From Prauserella flavalba (lineage in GTDB: Bacteria; Actinomycetota; Actinomycetes; Mycobacteriales; Pseudonocardiaceae): 64,000 bases of DNA. Below the pieces are notes generated by a model that did no database searches, was not told the origin of the DNA, and was given only the letters and a program-made list of their open reading frames with translations. The number at the start of each line of letters is the position of its first letter. Position 1 is the stretch's first letter. This document shows positions 52,431 to 61,098 of this stretch, in pieces. A program made the translations under genes and the position numbers. Location of the stretch: positions 744,001 to 808,000 of the forward strand of contig NZ_MASU01000005.1 in NCBI RefSeq assembly GCF_003202235.1. The letters are read 5' to 3'.

Positions 52431-53326
52431 TGCGCCCGTACCGTTCCGTGCTGTTCCTGCCGGGTCACCGCCCGTCGTGGGTGGGCAAGGCACTCGCGGC
52501 CGGGGCGGACGCGCTGGTGCTCGACCTCGAGGACTCGGTGCCGGCGGGGGAGAAGGAGGCGGCGAGGGCCACGGTCGCGGAGTCGATCCGGAGCATCCGC
52601 GAGACGCACGCGGACGTGGGCGTGTTCGTGCGCGTCAACCCGCTCGACACGAAGCTGACCGGCGGCGACCTCGAAGCCGTGGTCGGGCCCGGCCTCACCG
52701 GCGTCTTCGCGCCCAAGCTCGAGCGGGCCACCGACGTGCTGCGTTACGACGCGCTGCTCGACCACTTCGAGACCCGCAACGGCGTGTCGGGGCTCGAGTA
52801 CATCGTCCCGGTGGAGACGGTCGGCGCCATCCACAACTGCCGCGAGGTCGCCTCCGCCTCGGCGCGCGTCGGTGCGATGATCGGCCCCACCGCCGAGCAC
52901 GCCGACATCGCCCGCGCTGTGGGCTACGAGTGGACCCCGGAGGGCACCGAGACCCTCTACCACCGAAGCCGGATCCTCCTCGCGTGCCGCGAGGCGGGCA
53001 TCCACGCGCTCACCGGGCTGTGGGAGGACCTGGCCAACCTGGACGGGCTGCGCGAGTTCGCCCGCAGGGGCAGGCAGCTCGGCTTCCGCGGCATGATCGC
53101 CATCCACCCGAGCCACGTGCCGGTGATCAACGACGTGTTCTCGCCGTCGGCTGCCGATATCGAGTTCTACTCCGGGCTCGTCGAGGCCTACGAGAAGGCC
53201 GCGGCCGAGGGCACCGGCGCGCTGCGCTACCGCGGCGTGCACATCGACAAGGCGCACTACGACAAGGCGGTGGACTGGCTGGCGCGCGCCGAGGCCATCG
53301 CCGCGAACGAGAAGAGCGGTGACTGA
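52430..53326 (+). CDS. HpcH/HpaI-family CoA-ester lyase (citrate lyase beta/CitE-like)
   Basis: 298 residues. RSVLFLPGHRPSWVGKALAAGADALVLDLEDSVPAGEK is the CitE signature with the metal-binding acidic residues; FAPKLERATDV, IVPVETVGAIHNC and GMIAIHPSHVPVINDVFSP complete the barrel. Such enzymes cleave malyl-, citramalyl- or 3-hydroxy-3-methylglutaryl-type CoA esters. Followed at once by a mesaconyl-CoA hydratase-like MaoC protein, which fits a branched dicarboxylyl or leucine-like route. Confidence 0.92.
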   Translation: MRPYRSVLFLPGHRPSWVGKALAAGADALVLDLEDSVPAGEKEAARATVAESIRSIRETHADVGVFVRVNPLDTKLTGGDLEAVVGPGLTGVFAPKLERATDVLRYDALLDHFETRNGVSGLEYIVPVETVGAIHNCREVASASARVGAMIGPTAEHADIARAVGYEWTPEGTETLYHRSRILLACREAGIHALTGLWEDLANLDGLREFARRGRQLGFRGMIAIHPSHVPVINDVFSPSAADIEFYSGLVEAYEKAAAEGTGALRYRGVHIDKAHYDKAVDWLARAEAIAANEKSGD

Positions 53327-53327
53327 C

Positions 53328-53789
53328 ATGCGCGGCCTCTACTTCGAGGAGTTCGAGATCGGGGCGGAGTACAAACACGCGTTCCGCCGCACGATCACCG
53401 AGATGGACAACGTCATGTTCACCTCGCTGACCATGAACGTCGCACCGCTGCACCTCGACGAGGAGTACGCGAAGACGACGGTGCACGGCGCGCGGGTGCT
53501 CAACAGCCTGTTCACCGTGGCGCTCATCGGCGCGTTCCACGTGCCCGAGCTGACCATGGGAACCACACTCGGCAACCTCGGCTACGACAAGATCACGTTC
53601 CCGCACCCGGTGTTCCACGGGGACACCCTGCGCGCCGAGACGACCATTGTGGACAAACGAGAGTCGAAGAGCCGCGACGACTCCGGGGTCGTGTGGTTCG
53701 AGCACCGGGGATACAACCAGAACGACGTGCTGGTCTGCGAGATGCGCCGGGTCGGTCTGATGCTCAAGAAGCCGAAGGAAGGTGTCTGA
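53328..53789 (+). CDS. MaoC-like hydratase (mesaconyl-CoA hydratase type)
   Basis: 153 residues from ATG 53328; GTG 53319, inside the lyase gene, would add three residues. MRGLYFEEFEIGAEYKHAFRRTITEMDNVMFTSLTMNVAPLHLDEEYA is a single hot-dog hydratase N-terminus with the N-x3-H catalytic site. TLGNLGYDKITFPHPVFHGDTL follows. Pairing with the CitE-like lyase matches mesaconyl-/citramalyl-CoA handling. Its stop overlaps the aldehyde dehydrogenase ATG by one base. Confidence 0.9.
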   Translation: MRGLYFEEFEIGAEYKHAFRRTITEMDNVMFTSLTMNVAPLHLDEEYAKTTVHGARVLNSLFTVALIGAFHVPELTMGTTLGNLGYDKITFPHPVFHGDTLRAETTIVDKRESKSRDDSGVVWFEHRGYNQNDVLVCEMRRVGLMLKKPKEGV

Positions 53790-55240
53790 TGGAACGGGAC
53801 TTCGTGCCGGACGTGCGCACGCTGACCATCGGGAACAAGCCGGTGGAGCCCGCCGGTGAGCGGTGGGACGTCGTCAATCCGGCGACCGAGGAGGTCATCG
53901 CCACCGTCGGGGGCGCGTCGGCGGACCAGGTGGACCAGGCGGTCCGCGCGGCGCGGGACGCGTTCGACGGCTGGGCGGCCCTCTCCGGAGAGGAACGCTC
54001 CGCCGCGATCCACCGGCTCGCCGACGTGCTGGAGTCGCGGACCGAGCAGCTGCTCGCCTCGATCGTCAACGAGGTGGGCACGCCGGTCTCGCTCGCCGAG
54101 TTCATGCAGGTCAAGATGGGGCTCGGCCATCTGCGCTGGCAGGCCGACGCGGCGAAGAAGGACCGCACGCAGCACCTGGGTGCCTACGACGTGCCGGTGC
54201 CGACGATGAGCGACGTGACCCACTATCCGGTGGGCGTCGTCGCCGCGATCACCGGCTACAACTACCCGCTCAACCTCGCGATCTTCAAGTTCGGCGCCGC
54301 GCTCGCCGCGGGCTGCACCGTGGTGCTGCTGCCGTCGCCGCGCACGCCGCTGACCACGCTGTTCTTCGGCGACCTCTCCCGCGAGGCCGGCCTGCCCGAC
54401 GGCGTGTTCAACGTGATCATCGGCGGCGCCGACGTCGGGCAGCGGCTCTCCTCGCACCCCGGCGTGGACAAGGTGTCGTTCACCGGCTCCGATGCGGTCG
54501 GCGCCAAGATCATGGAGCAGGCCGCGGCGAACCTCTCCGGTGTGACGCTGGAGCTCGGCGGCAAGTCGGCCAACATCGTGCTGCCCGGCTGCGACGTCGA
54601 GGACTTCGCCGTCGAGATGCACCTGCGCTGGTCGCGCAACGGCGGGCAGGGCTGCGCGGCGCTGGCCCGGCTGCTGGTGCACGAGAGCCTGTACGACCGG
54701 TTCCTCGAGGCCGGTGCGGCGGCGTTCGACCAGATGAAGGTCGGCGACCCGTGGGATCCGGCGACCAACATCGGCCCGATGATCCGGCCCGACCACCGCG
54801 AGCGCGTGCAGGGCTTCATCGACGGCTCGCTCTCCGACGGCGGCGAGGTGCTCCTGTCGGTGGACGACCCGCTTCCCGACAAGGGCTACTTCATCAACCC
54901 GGTACTGCTGGGCGGGCTGCCGCACACGGCGAGGGCCGTGCAGCAGGAGATTTTCGGCCCCGTCGCCGTGATCCTGCCCTTCCGCGACACCGACGAGGCG
55001 ATCCGGCTCGCCAACGACACCGCGTTCGGCCTCGCGGCGAACGTGTGGGCACCCGACCTCGCCGAGGGCCGCCGCGTCGCCGAACGCCTGCGCGCCGGCA
55101 CCGTCTGGATCAACGGCGGCGGTGCCATGCGCCCCGACGCCCCCTTCGGCGGGTCGGGCCGCTCCGGCATCGGCAGGGAGATCGGCGAGTGGGGCATCCA
55201 CGAGTACCTGGAACCGCGGCACATCCAGTGGCGGGTCTGA
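53789..55240 (+). CDS. Aldehyde dehydrogenase (NAD(P)+)
   Basis: 483 residues. TLELGGKSANIVLPGCD holds the general base Glu255, and SRNGGQGCAALARLL the nucleophile Cys289; cofactor segments AAITGYNYPLNLAIFKFGAALAAGC and SFTGSDAVGAKI are intact. It oxidises an aldehyde to the acid that a ligase or CoA-transferase can then activate. TGATG junction with the hydratase gene. Confidence 0.95.
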   Translation: MERDFVPDVRTLTIGNKPVEPAGERWDVVNPATEEVIATVGGASADQVDQAVRAARDAFDGWAALSGEERSAAIHRLADVLESRTEQLLASIVNEVGTPVSLAEFMQVKMGLGHLRWQADAAKKDRTQHLGAYDVPVPTMSDVTHYPVGVVAAITGYNYPLNLAIFKFGAALAAGCTVVLLPSPRTPLTTLFFGDLSREAGLPDGVFNVIIGGADVGQRLSSHPGVDKVSFTGSDAVGAKIMEQAAANLSGVTLELGGKSANIVLPGCDVEDFAVEMHLRWSRNGGQGCAALARLLVHESLYDRFLEAGAAAFDQMKVGDPWDPATNIGPMIRPDHRERVQGFIDGSLSDGGEVLLSVDDPLPDKGYFINPVLLGGLPHTARAVQQEIFGPVAVILPFRDTDEAIRLANDTAFGLAANVWAPDLAEGRRVAERLRAGTVWINGGGAMRPDAPFGGSGRSGIGREIGEWGIHEYLEPRHIQWRV

Positions 55241-55270
55241 CCGGTTCCAACAGCACGAAGGTAGGGGAGC

Positions 55271-56488
55271 ATGGCAGGGACCAGATCCACAGGCGCCGGG
55301 CCGCTCGCGGGCGTGCGGGTGCTCGAACTCGGCGCCGGGTACGCGGCGCCGACCACGGGCCGGATGTTGCGCGACTTCGGCGCCGACGTGATCAAGGCCG
55401 AGGATCCGGGCAACGGGGACTACGCGCGACAGTGGGTGCCGCAAAAGGACGGGCTCTCGCTCGGCTTCTGCAGGCTCAACGCGGGCAAGCGGTCGGTGGG
55501 CATCGACCTGCGCTCGGAGAAGGGCCGCGACCTCGTGCGGCGACTGGCCTCCACCGTGGACGTCGTCGTCGAGTCGTTCCGGCCGGGCAGGCTGGAGGGC
55601 TGGGGGCTCGGCTACGACGTGCTCAGCGCGGACAACCCCGGCCTGGTGCTCACGCGGGTCTCCGGTTTCGGCCAGACCGGCCCGTACCGTTCACGGCCCG
55701 GGTTCGGCACCGTGGCCGAGACCTCCAGCGGGTTCGCCCAGATCAACGGCTGGCCCGAGCTGCCACCCACGGCGCCGCCGTTCGGCTTCGCCGACTCGAT
55801 CGCGGGCATCTCCGCGGCAATGGGCACGGCCATGTCGCTGTTCCGGCGCGAACGCACCGGCCAGGGCGACGTGGTGGACGTGGCACTCTACGAGCCGCTG
55901 ATGTTCATCATCGGCGACATGATGCTCAAGTACACCTCGCTCGGCGAGGTGCAAGGCCGCATCGGCAACGACACCGGCGCCGCCTCGCCGCGCGGCATCT
56001 ACCAGGCCGCCGACGGCAAGTACCTGTCGATCGCCGCGTCCAACCAGGCCATCGCCGCGCGCCTGTTCGCGGCGATGGGGCAGCCCGAACTCGTCGAGGA
56101 CCCCCGCTTCGCCACCAACTCGGCGCGGCTGGCCAACAACGAGCTGGTGCAGAAGCACGTCGCCGACTGGGTGCGGTCACTGCCGAGGGCGGAGGCGCTG
56201 CGGATCCTGGAGGAGCACGACGTGGTCAACGCGCCCGTCAACGACGCCTCCGACATCGTCGCCGACCCGCACTTCCTGGAGCGCACGCTGGTGGGCATCA
56301 CCGGTGAGCACGGTCTGGGCTCGGTGCTGATGCCGGGTCCGGTGCTGCACCTGGCCAGCTACGACGGCCCCGGCTACGACGGGGTGCCGACGGTGGGGCA
56401 GCACACGCGGGAGGTGCTCGGCGGGAGGCTCGGCCTCGGTGCGGGCGAGCTGGCCGTGCTCGGCGCCGAGGGGGTCGTCACCAGCTGA
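55271..56488 (+). CDS. CaiB/BaiF family III CoA-transferase
   Basis: 405 residues. VRVLELGAGYAAPTTGRMLRDFGADVIKAEDPGNGD and VVVESFRPGRLEGWGLGYD are family signatures. After SGFGQTGPYRSRPG, where many members show the catalytic Asp (RPGYD), it reads RPGFGTVAETSSG, with Gly at that place and Glu four residues on. This variant recurs in a subfamily, as I remember it, so activity is plausible but the nucleophile is uncertain. Would transfer CoA between acids in the pathway. Unlike the 33-kb homologue it is intact. Confidence 0.9.
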   Translation: MAGTRSTGAGPLAGVRVLELGAGYAAPTTGRMLRDFGADVIKAEDPGNGDYARQWVPQKDGLSLGFCRLNAGKRSVGIDLRSEKGRDLVRRLASTVDVVVESFRPGRLEGWGLGYDVLSADNPGLVLTRVSGFGQTGPYRSRPGFGTVAETSSGFAQINGWPELPPTAPPFGFADSIAGISAAMGTAMSLFRRERTGQGDVVDVALYEPLMFIIGDMMLKYTSLGEVQGRIGNDTGAASPRGIYQAADGKYLSIAASNQAIAARLFAAMGQPELVEDPRFATNSARLANNELVQKHVADWVRSLPRAEALRILEEHDVVNAPVNDASDIVADPHFLERTLVGITGEHGLGSVLMPGPVLHLASYDGPGYDGVPTVGQHTREVLGGRLGLGAGELAVLGAEGVVTS

Positions 56489-56509
56489 CCCAGGTTGCGT
56501 CCGCGTACT

Positions 56510-56532
56510 GCGGTGAAGGCCACCTTGACTGC
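56510..56532. repeat. GCRGTGAAGG hairpin, copy 2 of the dispersed element
   Basis: GCGGTGAAGG, loop CCA, CCTTGACTGC; arms match 8 of 10. The core GTGAAGGCCACC is the same as in the element at 9946-10012. It lies between convergent genes just before a stronger GC hairpin. Confidence 0.7.
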
Positions 56533-56534
56533 GT

Positions 56535-56566
56535 GCGCGCCGGGGCCGTGCGGGGCCCCGGCGCGC
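56535..56566. terminator. Bidirectional GC hairpin between convergent genes
   Basis: Arms GCGCGCCGGGGCC (56535-56547) and 56554-56566 are perfect inverted copies, loop GTGCGG. Sits between the stops of the rightward CoA-transferase and leftward SDR. Confidence 0.85.
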
Positions 56567-56571
56567 CACGG

Positions 56572-57336
56572 TCAGGGCTGGCCGCCGTCGACGGTGAGCA
56601 CGGCGCCGGTGGTGTAGCTGGAGGCGTCGCTCGCCAGGTAGACCGCCATGCCGACGATCTCGTCGGGCTGCCCGCCTCGGCGCAGCGCGAAGCCGCGGGC
56701 CCGCTCGGCGAACGTCTCGGGGTCCCACGACGCGCTGACGTCGGTGTGGAAGGTGCCTGCCATGATCGCGTTGCAGCGCACCGAGGGGCCGAAGGCGTGG
56801 GCGAAGCCGACAGTGACGGCGTTGAGCCCGGCCTTGGCCGCGGCGTAGGGCACCACGGCGGGCCGGGGATGAACGGCGGCGGCGCTGCTGATGTTGATGA
56901 TCGAGCCGCCTTCCCCCTGGGCCATGCGCGTGCCCACCAGCGCCGAGAGCCGGAACGGGCCCTTGAGGTTGACGCCGAGTACCTTGTCGAACAGCTCCTC
57001 GCTCACGGTGTCGAGGCCGTCGTAGAGGGGCGACATGCCCGCGTTGTTGACGAGCACGTCCACGTGGCCGAACCGGTCGTAAGCGGCGTCGACCAGCGCT
57101 TCCAGCCCGCCCCAGCGGCCGACGTGCGCGCTCACCGGCAGGGCCTCGCGCCCGGTCTCGCGTTCCACCTCGGCCGCCGTCCGCTCGCACGAGTCGAGGT
57201 TGCGGCTCGCGATCACCACGTCGGCTCCGGCGCGCGCGAGGCCGAACACCATCGCCCTGCCGAGGCCCCTGCTGCCGCCGGTCACCAGCGCGACCCTGCC
57301 GGTGAGGTCGAACGCCGTTGTCGGATCGAACGTCAC
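56572..57336 (-). CDS. Short-chain dehydrogenase/reductase
   Basis: 254 residues from GTG 57336, with GAGGAG upstream. TGGSRGLGRAMVFGLARAGADVVIASRN suggests NADP(H) preference by the basic residues after the second strand; NNAG, ISSAAAVHPRPAVVPYAAAK (Ser, Tyr, Lys) and IMAGTFHTDVS are present. Gluconate 5-dehydrogenase/FabG-like. Divergent from an acyl-CoA dehydrogenase over a shared operator. Confidence 0.92.
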   Translation of the reverse strand: MTFDPTTAFDLTGRVALVTGGSRGLGRAMVFGLARAGADVVIASRNLDSCERTAAEVERETGREALPVSAHVGRWGGLEALVDAAYDRFGHVDVLVNNAGMSPLYDGLDTVSEELFDKVLGVNLKGPFRLSALVGTRMAQGEGGSIINISSAAAVHPRPAVVPYAAAKAGLNAVTVGFAHAFGPSVRCNAIMAGTFHTDVSASWDPETFAERARGFALRRGGQPDEIVGMAVYLASDASSYTTGAVLTVDGGQP

Positions 57337-57363
57337 GAAGTCTCCTCCTCGAGCCTATTCCTT

Positions 57364-57381
57364 GTTATGGTAATCATAGAT
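57364..57381. promoter_or_regulatory. Shared AT-rich operator between SDR and acyl-CoA dehydrogenase
   Basis: Minus strand ATCTATGATTACCATAAC; aligns with 46486-46505 (ATCTATGATGATGATAAC) at 15 of 18 positions. 28 bases upstream of the SDR and 36 of the dehydrogenase. Confidence 0.65.
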
Positions 57382-57416
57382 AGCCGTGAAGTGAACCCGA
57401 GGACGAAGGAGTACCG

Positions 57417-58571
57417 GTGGGCGAGACGCACGAGCAACCCCTGTTCGAGCTCCCGGAGGCGTACCGCGCGCTGCGGGACGAGGCGAGGGAGTTCGCCGCA
57501 TCGGTACGCGACATCGCCGAGCGGGCCGACGAGGCCGACGACATCGACCCCGAGATGCGCAAGCGGCTGGCGGAGACCGGGCTGGCCTCGATCATGGTCC
57601 CGGCCGAGTTCGGTGGTCGCTATCCGGAGGTCGACTCCCTGGCGGTGACCGTGGTGCGCGAGGCGTTCGCCGCGGAGAGCGCGCACCTCGACTCGCTGCT
57701 CGGCATGCAGGGCATCGGCAGCTACGCCATCGGCAAGGGCGGCAGCGCGGAGCTGCGCGAGGAGTGGCTGCCGAGGGTGGCCCGCCTGGAGGCGATCGCC
57801 GCGCTGGCGCTGACCGAGCCCGGTGTGGGCTCCGACCTCAAAGCACTGTCCACATCGGTCGTCGAGCGGAACGGCGAACTGGTGGTCGACGGCCACAAGT
57901 CCTTCATCACCAACGCCGGCGACGCGGACTTCTACTGCGTGCTCGCCCGCGAAGGTGAGGGCTACTCGCTCGTGCTGGTACCCGCCGCCGCGTCCGGCGT
58001 CTCGGTGGAGAAGACGCACCAGATCATCGCGCCGCATGTGCTCGGAGACGTGCTGCTCGACGGCGTGCGGGTGCCCGCGGGCAACCGGCTGGGGGAGCCG
58101 GGCAAGGGCTTCTCGCTGGTGCTGGCCACGCTCGCGACGTTCCGGGTCTCCGTCGCCGGCGCCGCGGTGGGGCTCGCGCAGGCGGCGCTGGAGGAGGCCG
58201 TCCGGCACGCCGCGGGCCGCGAGCAGTTCGGGGTGAGCCTCGCCCGGCTCGGTTCCGTTCCCGGCAACCTCGCCCTGTCCTGGACCGACATCGAGGGTGC
58301 GCGGACGCTCACCTACCGTGCCGCGGCCGCGGCTGCCCGTGACCCACTCGGCAACCTGCACCTGTCCTCGATGGCGAAGGTCGCCGCGACCGAGGTCGCC
58401 GCGCGGGTGGTGGACCGGTGTGTGCAGACGATGGGCCGGTTCGGGCTCGTGCGCGGCAGCAAAATCGAACGGCTGTACCGTGAGGCGCGCCCCATGCGCA
58501 TCTACGAGGGATCCACGGAGGTCATCCTCGACTCGCTCGCCAAACAACTGGTGAAACGCTTGACGAAATAG
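57417..58571 (+). CDS. Acyl-CoA dehydrogenase, classical active site
   Basis: 384 residues from GTG 57417. AALALTEPGVGSDLKALSTSV, DGHKSFITNAGDADFYCVLA, and the C-terminal RPMRIYEGSTEVILDSLAKQL with catalytic Glu364. This sets it apart from the two IVD-type enzymes upstream. Forms FAD-dependent enoyl-CoA and passes electrons to ETF. The following gene on the same strand is a FadR-type regulator. Confidence 0.93.
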   Translation: MGETHEQPLFELPEAYRALRDEAREFAASVRDIAERADEADDIDPEMRKRLAETGLASIMVPAEFGGRYPEVDSLAVTVVREAFAAESAHLDSLLGMQGIGSYAIGKGGSAELREEWLPRVARLEAIAALALTEPGVGSDLKALSTSVVERNGELVVDGHKSFITNAGDADFYCVLAREGEGYSLVLVPAAASGVSVEKTHQIIAPHVLGDVLLDGVRVPAGNRLGEPGKGFSLVLATLATFRVSVAGAAVGLAQAALEEAVRHAAGREQFGVSLARLGSVPGNLALSWTDIEGARTLTYRAAAAAARDPLGNLHLSSMAKVAATEVAARVVDRCVQTMGRFGLVRGSKIERLYREARPMRIYEGSTEVILDSLAKQLVKRLTK

Positions 58572-58637
58572 TTCGCGACACTCGCCGGGGCGCCTGCGCG
58601 GCCCGCTCCCGGTCGCGCCGGTATGCTGCGATTCATT

Positions 58638-59384
58638 ATGACTGACAATGCGGCGTCCGGCGCGGCATGGGAACGCCGGAGCGAGAAGGTTTCGGCCATC
58701 ATCGCCAGGGAGATCGTGCGCGACATCGCCAAGCGCGATCTCAAGCCCGGCGACATGCTGGAGTCGGAAAGCGTCATGCTCCAGCGCTACCAGGTGGCGC
58801 GCGCCTCGCTTCGGGAGGCGCTGCGAGTCCTGGAGACCCACGGGCTCGTCCGGATGAAGCCCGGCCCCGGCGGCGGGCCCGTCGTGTCGGAAGTGGACAG
58901 TCGCGAGTTCGGGCGGATGGCCACGCTGTTCTTCCAGGTGCTCGGCATCCAGTTCAGTGAGCTGGTGGAGGCCCGGCTGATCATCGAGCCGCTCATCGCC
59001 CGGCTGGCCGCGCAGCGGCACGATCCCGACGACAACGACGAGCTGCGTGCGATCGTCAAGCAGGGCTTCGAGGCGAGCACCGATGCCGAGTGGCTGGTCG
59101 CGAGCAACGCCTTCCACGCCAAGGTGCTGTCGATGTCCGGCAACGGGCTGCTCGACATCTTCGCCCGCGCGATGAAGGACATCTTCACCGAGCGTGCCTC
59201 CGGAGTGTACGTCGCGCGCAAGCGCGGGCACGTCCGCCGGGTGCACGCCGAGATCGCCGACGCGATCATCGCCGGCGACGCGGAGGTGGCCGAGCGGCTC
59301 ATGCACGAGCACATGAGCGAGTACGCCAAGACCGTGGCCCGGCGCGAACCGCAGCTCATGAACGAGGTCGTCGACTGGCGCTGA
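58638..59384 (+). CDS. FadR-type GntR regulator (FCD domain), second copy
   Basis: 248 residues from ATG 58638. Winged helix (SVMLQRYQVARASLREALRVLETHGLVRMKPGPGGGP) closely parallels the 41-kb regulator; the FCD domain shows NAFHAKVL, VHAEIADAI and HEHMSEYA ligand histidines. No ribosome site is seen, but TATGCT 10 bases upstream of the ATG could be a -10 box for a leaderless transcript. ATG 58623 is an in-frame alternative. The two regulators may recognise the same operators. Confidence 0.9.
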   Translation: MTDNAASGAAWERRSEKVSAIIAREIVRDIAKRDLKPGDMLESESVMLQRYQVARASLREALRVLETHGLVRMKPGPGGGPVVSEVDSREFGRMATLFFQVLGIQFSELVEARLIIEPLIARLAAQRHDPDDNDELRAIVKQGFEASTDAEWLVASNAFHAKVLSMSGNGLLDIFARAMKDIFTERASGVYVARKRGHVRRVHAEIADAIIAGDAEVAERLMHEHMSEYAKTVARREPQLMNEVVDWR

Positions 59385-59402
59385 CCGGCGCCCATCGACG
59401 GG

Positions 59403-60197
59403 TCAGCCCACGTCCAGCCCGAAGACCCTCGCGAGGTTGCCGCCGAGGACGGCCTCCTCGGCCTCGTCGCCGAGGCCGAGCCGCCGGATCGCGGCGATCT
59501 CGGCGGCGGGGTCGGTCATCGGCCAGTCCGAGCCGAACACCACCCGCTCGGTGCCATGCCGGGTGATGAACCGCCGCACCGTGTCCGGGTCGACGTTCGC
59601 GACGGACGGCGGCCACGACGTCTCCAGCACGATCGGCAGGCCACGCAGCTCCTCCTCGGCCTCGGCGAGCATGTGGTAGCCGCCGAAGTGGCAGGCGACG
59701 AGCCGCAGGTCGGGGAACGTCGTGACGATCTCGCGCAGCATCTTCGGGTTGCTCAGCGCGTTCACCTCGCCGCCGCCGCCCGCGCCGACGTGGGTGATCA
59801 CGGGGATGTCGCTGCCGAACGCCTCGAAGAGCTCCCACAGCCGGGGGTGCCTGAGCCCGTAGCCCTGGAACAGCGGATGCACCTTCACGCCGTGGATGCC
59901 GTGCCTGCGCAGGCTCGCGAGGTTCTCCTCCACGGAGAGGTCCACGTGGACGGTGCCGAACGGTGTGAAGCTCTCGCGGTCGAGCGAGGCGATGAACTCG
60001 TTGGTCGCGTCGACGTGGCGGGCCTGACCGGCGACGCCGAGCGCGACGCTGTGCCCCACCTCGCCGCCCGCCATCTGGGCGGCGAGCGTGCCCGCCTTGC
60101 CGTCGCCGACGGCGGTCAGGCCCGGCAGCCGGTTGGCCGTCAGCGCCTTCTCGGCGATGCGGTCGGGCCAGATGTGGGTGTGCGCGTCGATGATCAC
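59403..60197 (-). CDS. Amidohydrolase-2 family metal hydrolase
   Basis: 264 residues. MIIDAHTHIWP (HxH), GVKVHPLFQGYG, ITHVGAGGGGE, ACHFGGYHMLAEAEE and VFGSDWPMTDP (Asp) form the TIM-barrel metal site of the ACMSD/gamma-resorcylate decarboxylase-like family. It may hydrolyse or decarboxylate a ring-cleavage product or lactone. Convergent with the GntR gene, 18 bases apart; leftward behind an SDR. Confidence 0.9.
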   Translation of the reverse strand: MIIDAHTHIWPDRIAEKALTANRLPGLTAVGDGKAGTLAAQMAGGEVGHSVALGVAGQARHVDATNEFIASLDRESFTPFGTVHVDLSVEENLASLRRHGIHGVKVHPLFQGYGLRHPRLWELFEAFGSDIPVITHVGAGGGGEVNALSNPKMLREIVTTFPDLRLVACHFGGYHMLAEAEEELRGLPIVLETSWPPSVANVDPDTVRRFITRHGTERVVFGSDWPMTDPAAEIAAIRRLGLGDEAEEAVLGGNLARVFGLDVG

Positions 60198-60219
60198 GGG
60201 TCCCGCCTCTCTCGGTCGT

Positions 60220-60960
60220 TCATTGCGCCAGGTAGCCGCCGTCGGCGACGATCGCCTGGCCGGTGATCAGCTCGCACGCGGGGGAGCACAGCCAGACGTT
60301 GGCCTCGGCGATCTCCTCCGCGGTGCCGAGCCTGCCCAGCGGGCTCAGCCTGGCCGCCATCGCCGCCTCGCTCTCGCCGCGGGCGGCCCTGGCCTCCCGC
60401 GCCATGGGGGTGTCGATCGCGCCGGGGCACACGGCGTTGACGCGGATGCCCTCGCTCGCGTGTTCCAGCGCGGCCGTGCGGGTCAGGCCGAGCACGCCGT
60501 GCTTGGCGGCGGTGTAGGCCGGGGAGCCCGCTTTGGCGCGCAGCGACCGGACCGAGCCGACGTTGACGATCGCGCCGCCTCCGCCCTGCCGCCGCAGCTG
60601 TGCGAGCTCGTACTTGAGGCACAGCAGCACGCCGGTGAGGTTGATGGCGAGCAGCCGGTGCCACTCGGCGAGGTCCGCGTCGACGATGCCGGCGCGGTCG
60701 GGTGTCAGCGCGGCGTTGTTCACCGCGCAGTCGAGCCTGCCGAAGCGCTCGACCGCGGTCGTCACCATGCGCTCGGCGTCCTCCGGTCTGCTCACGTCGG
60801 CCTCGACGAAGCAGCCGCCGGCCTCGGCCGCGGCGCCGCGGCCGGCCTCGATGTCCACGTCGGCGACCACGACGTGCGCGCCGGAGCGGGCGAACGCGAG
60901 CACGGTCGCCCTGCCCATGCCACTGCCGCCGCCGGTCACCAGGGCGACTCTGCCATCCAT
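60220..60960 (-). CDS. Short-chain dehydrogenase/reductase
   Basis: 246 residues from ATG 60960 (MDGRVALVTGGGSGMGRAT). VVADVDIEAGRG places an Asp for NAD(H) preference. NNAALTPDR replaces the usual NNAG; VGSVRSLRAKAGSPAYTAAK gives Ser, Tyr, Lys. C-terminus ITGQAIVADGGYLAQ is typical. A frame open to 60984 lacks a good start. Operon with the amidohydrolase. Confidence 0.92.
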   Translation of the reverse strand: MDGRVALVTGGGSGMGRATVLAFARSGAHVVVADVDIEAGRGAAAEAGGCFVEADVSRPEDAERMVTTAVERFGRLDCAVNNAALTPDRAGIVDADLAEWHRLLAINLTGVLLCLKYELAQLRRQGGGGAIVNVGSVRSLRAKAGSPAYTAAKHGVLGLTRTAALEHASEGIRVNAVCPGAIDTPMAREARAARGESEAAMAARLSPLGRLGTAEEIAEANVWLCSPACELITGQAIVADGGYLAQ

Positions 60961-61059
60961 ATTGATGTTAATCGTTATCCCCAATCAGGTGCGTGTCAAG
61001 CAGCTGCGCCGAAGGGCTGGACAACGACGCCGTCGCGGCTTACCGTGTGAAAACTCATA

Positions 61060-61080
61060 CGAATCATAATCATAGATTCG
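61060..61080. promoter_or_regulatory. Shared AT-rich operator before the importer operon
   Basis: CGAATC and GATTCG arms flank ATAATCATA. On the minus strand it reads AATCTATGATTATGATTC, matching the thiolase site AATCTATGATGATGATAA at 15 of 18 positions. It ends 18 bases before the binding-protein GTG. Confidence 0.65.
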
Positions 61081-61098
61081 GTCCCCACGGAGGCGTCA

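Noticed and set aside
60962-60980. TTGATGTTAATCGTTATCC as another shared operator
   Set aside because: AT-rich and well placed before the SDR at 60.9 kb, but it aligns poorly with the CTATGAT consensus, so it was not counted with the family.
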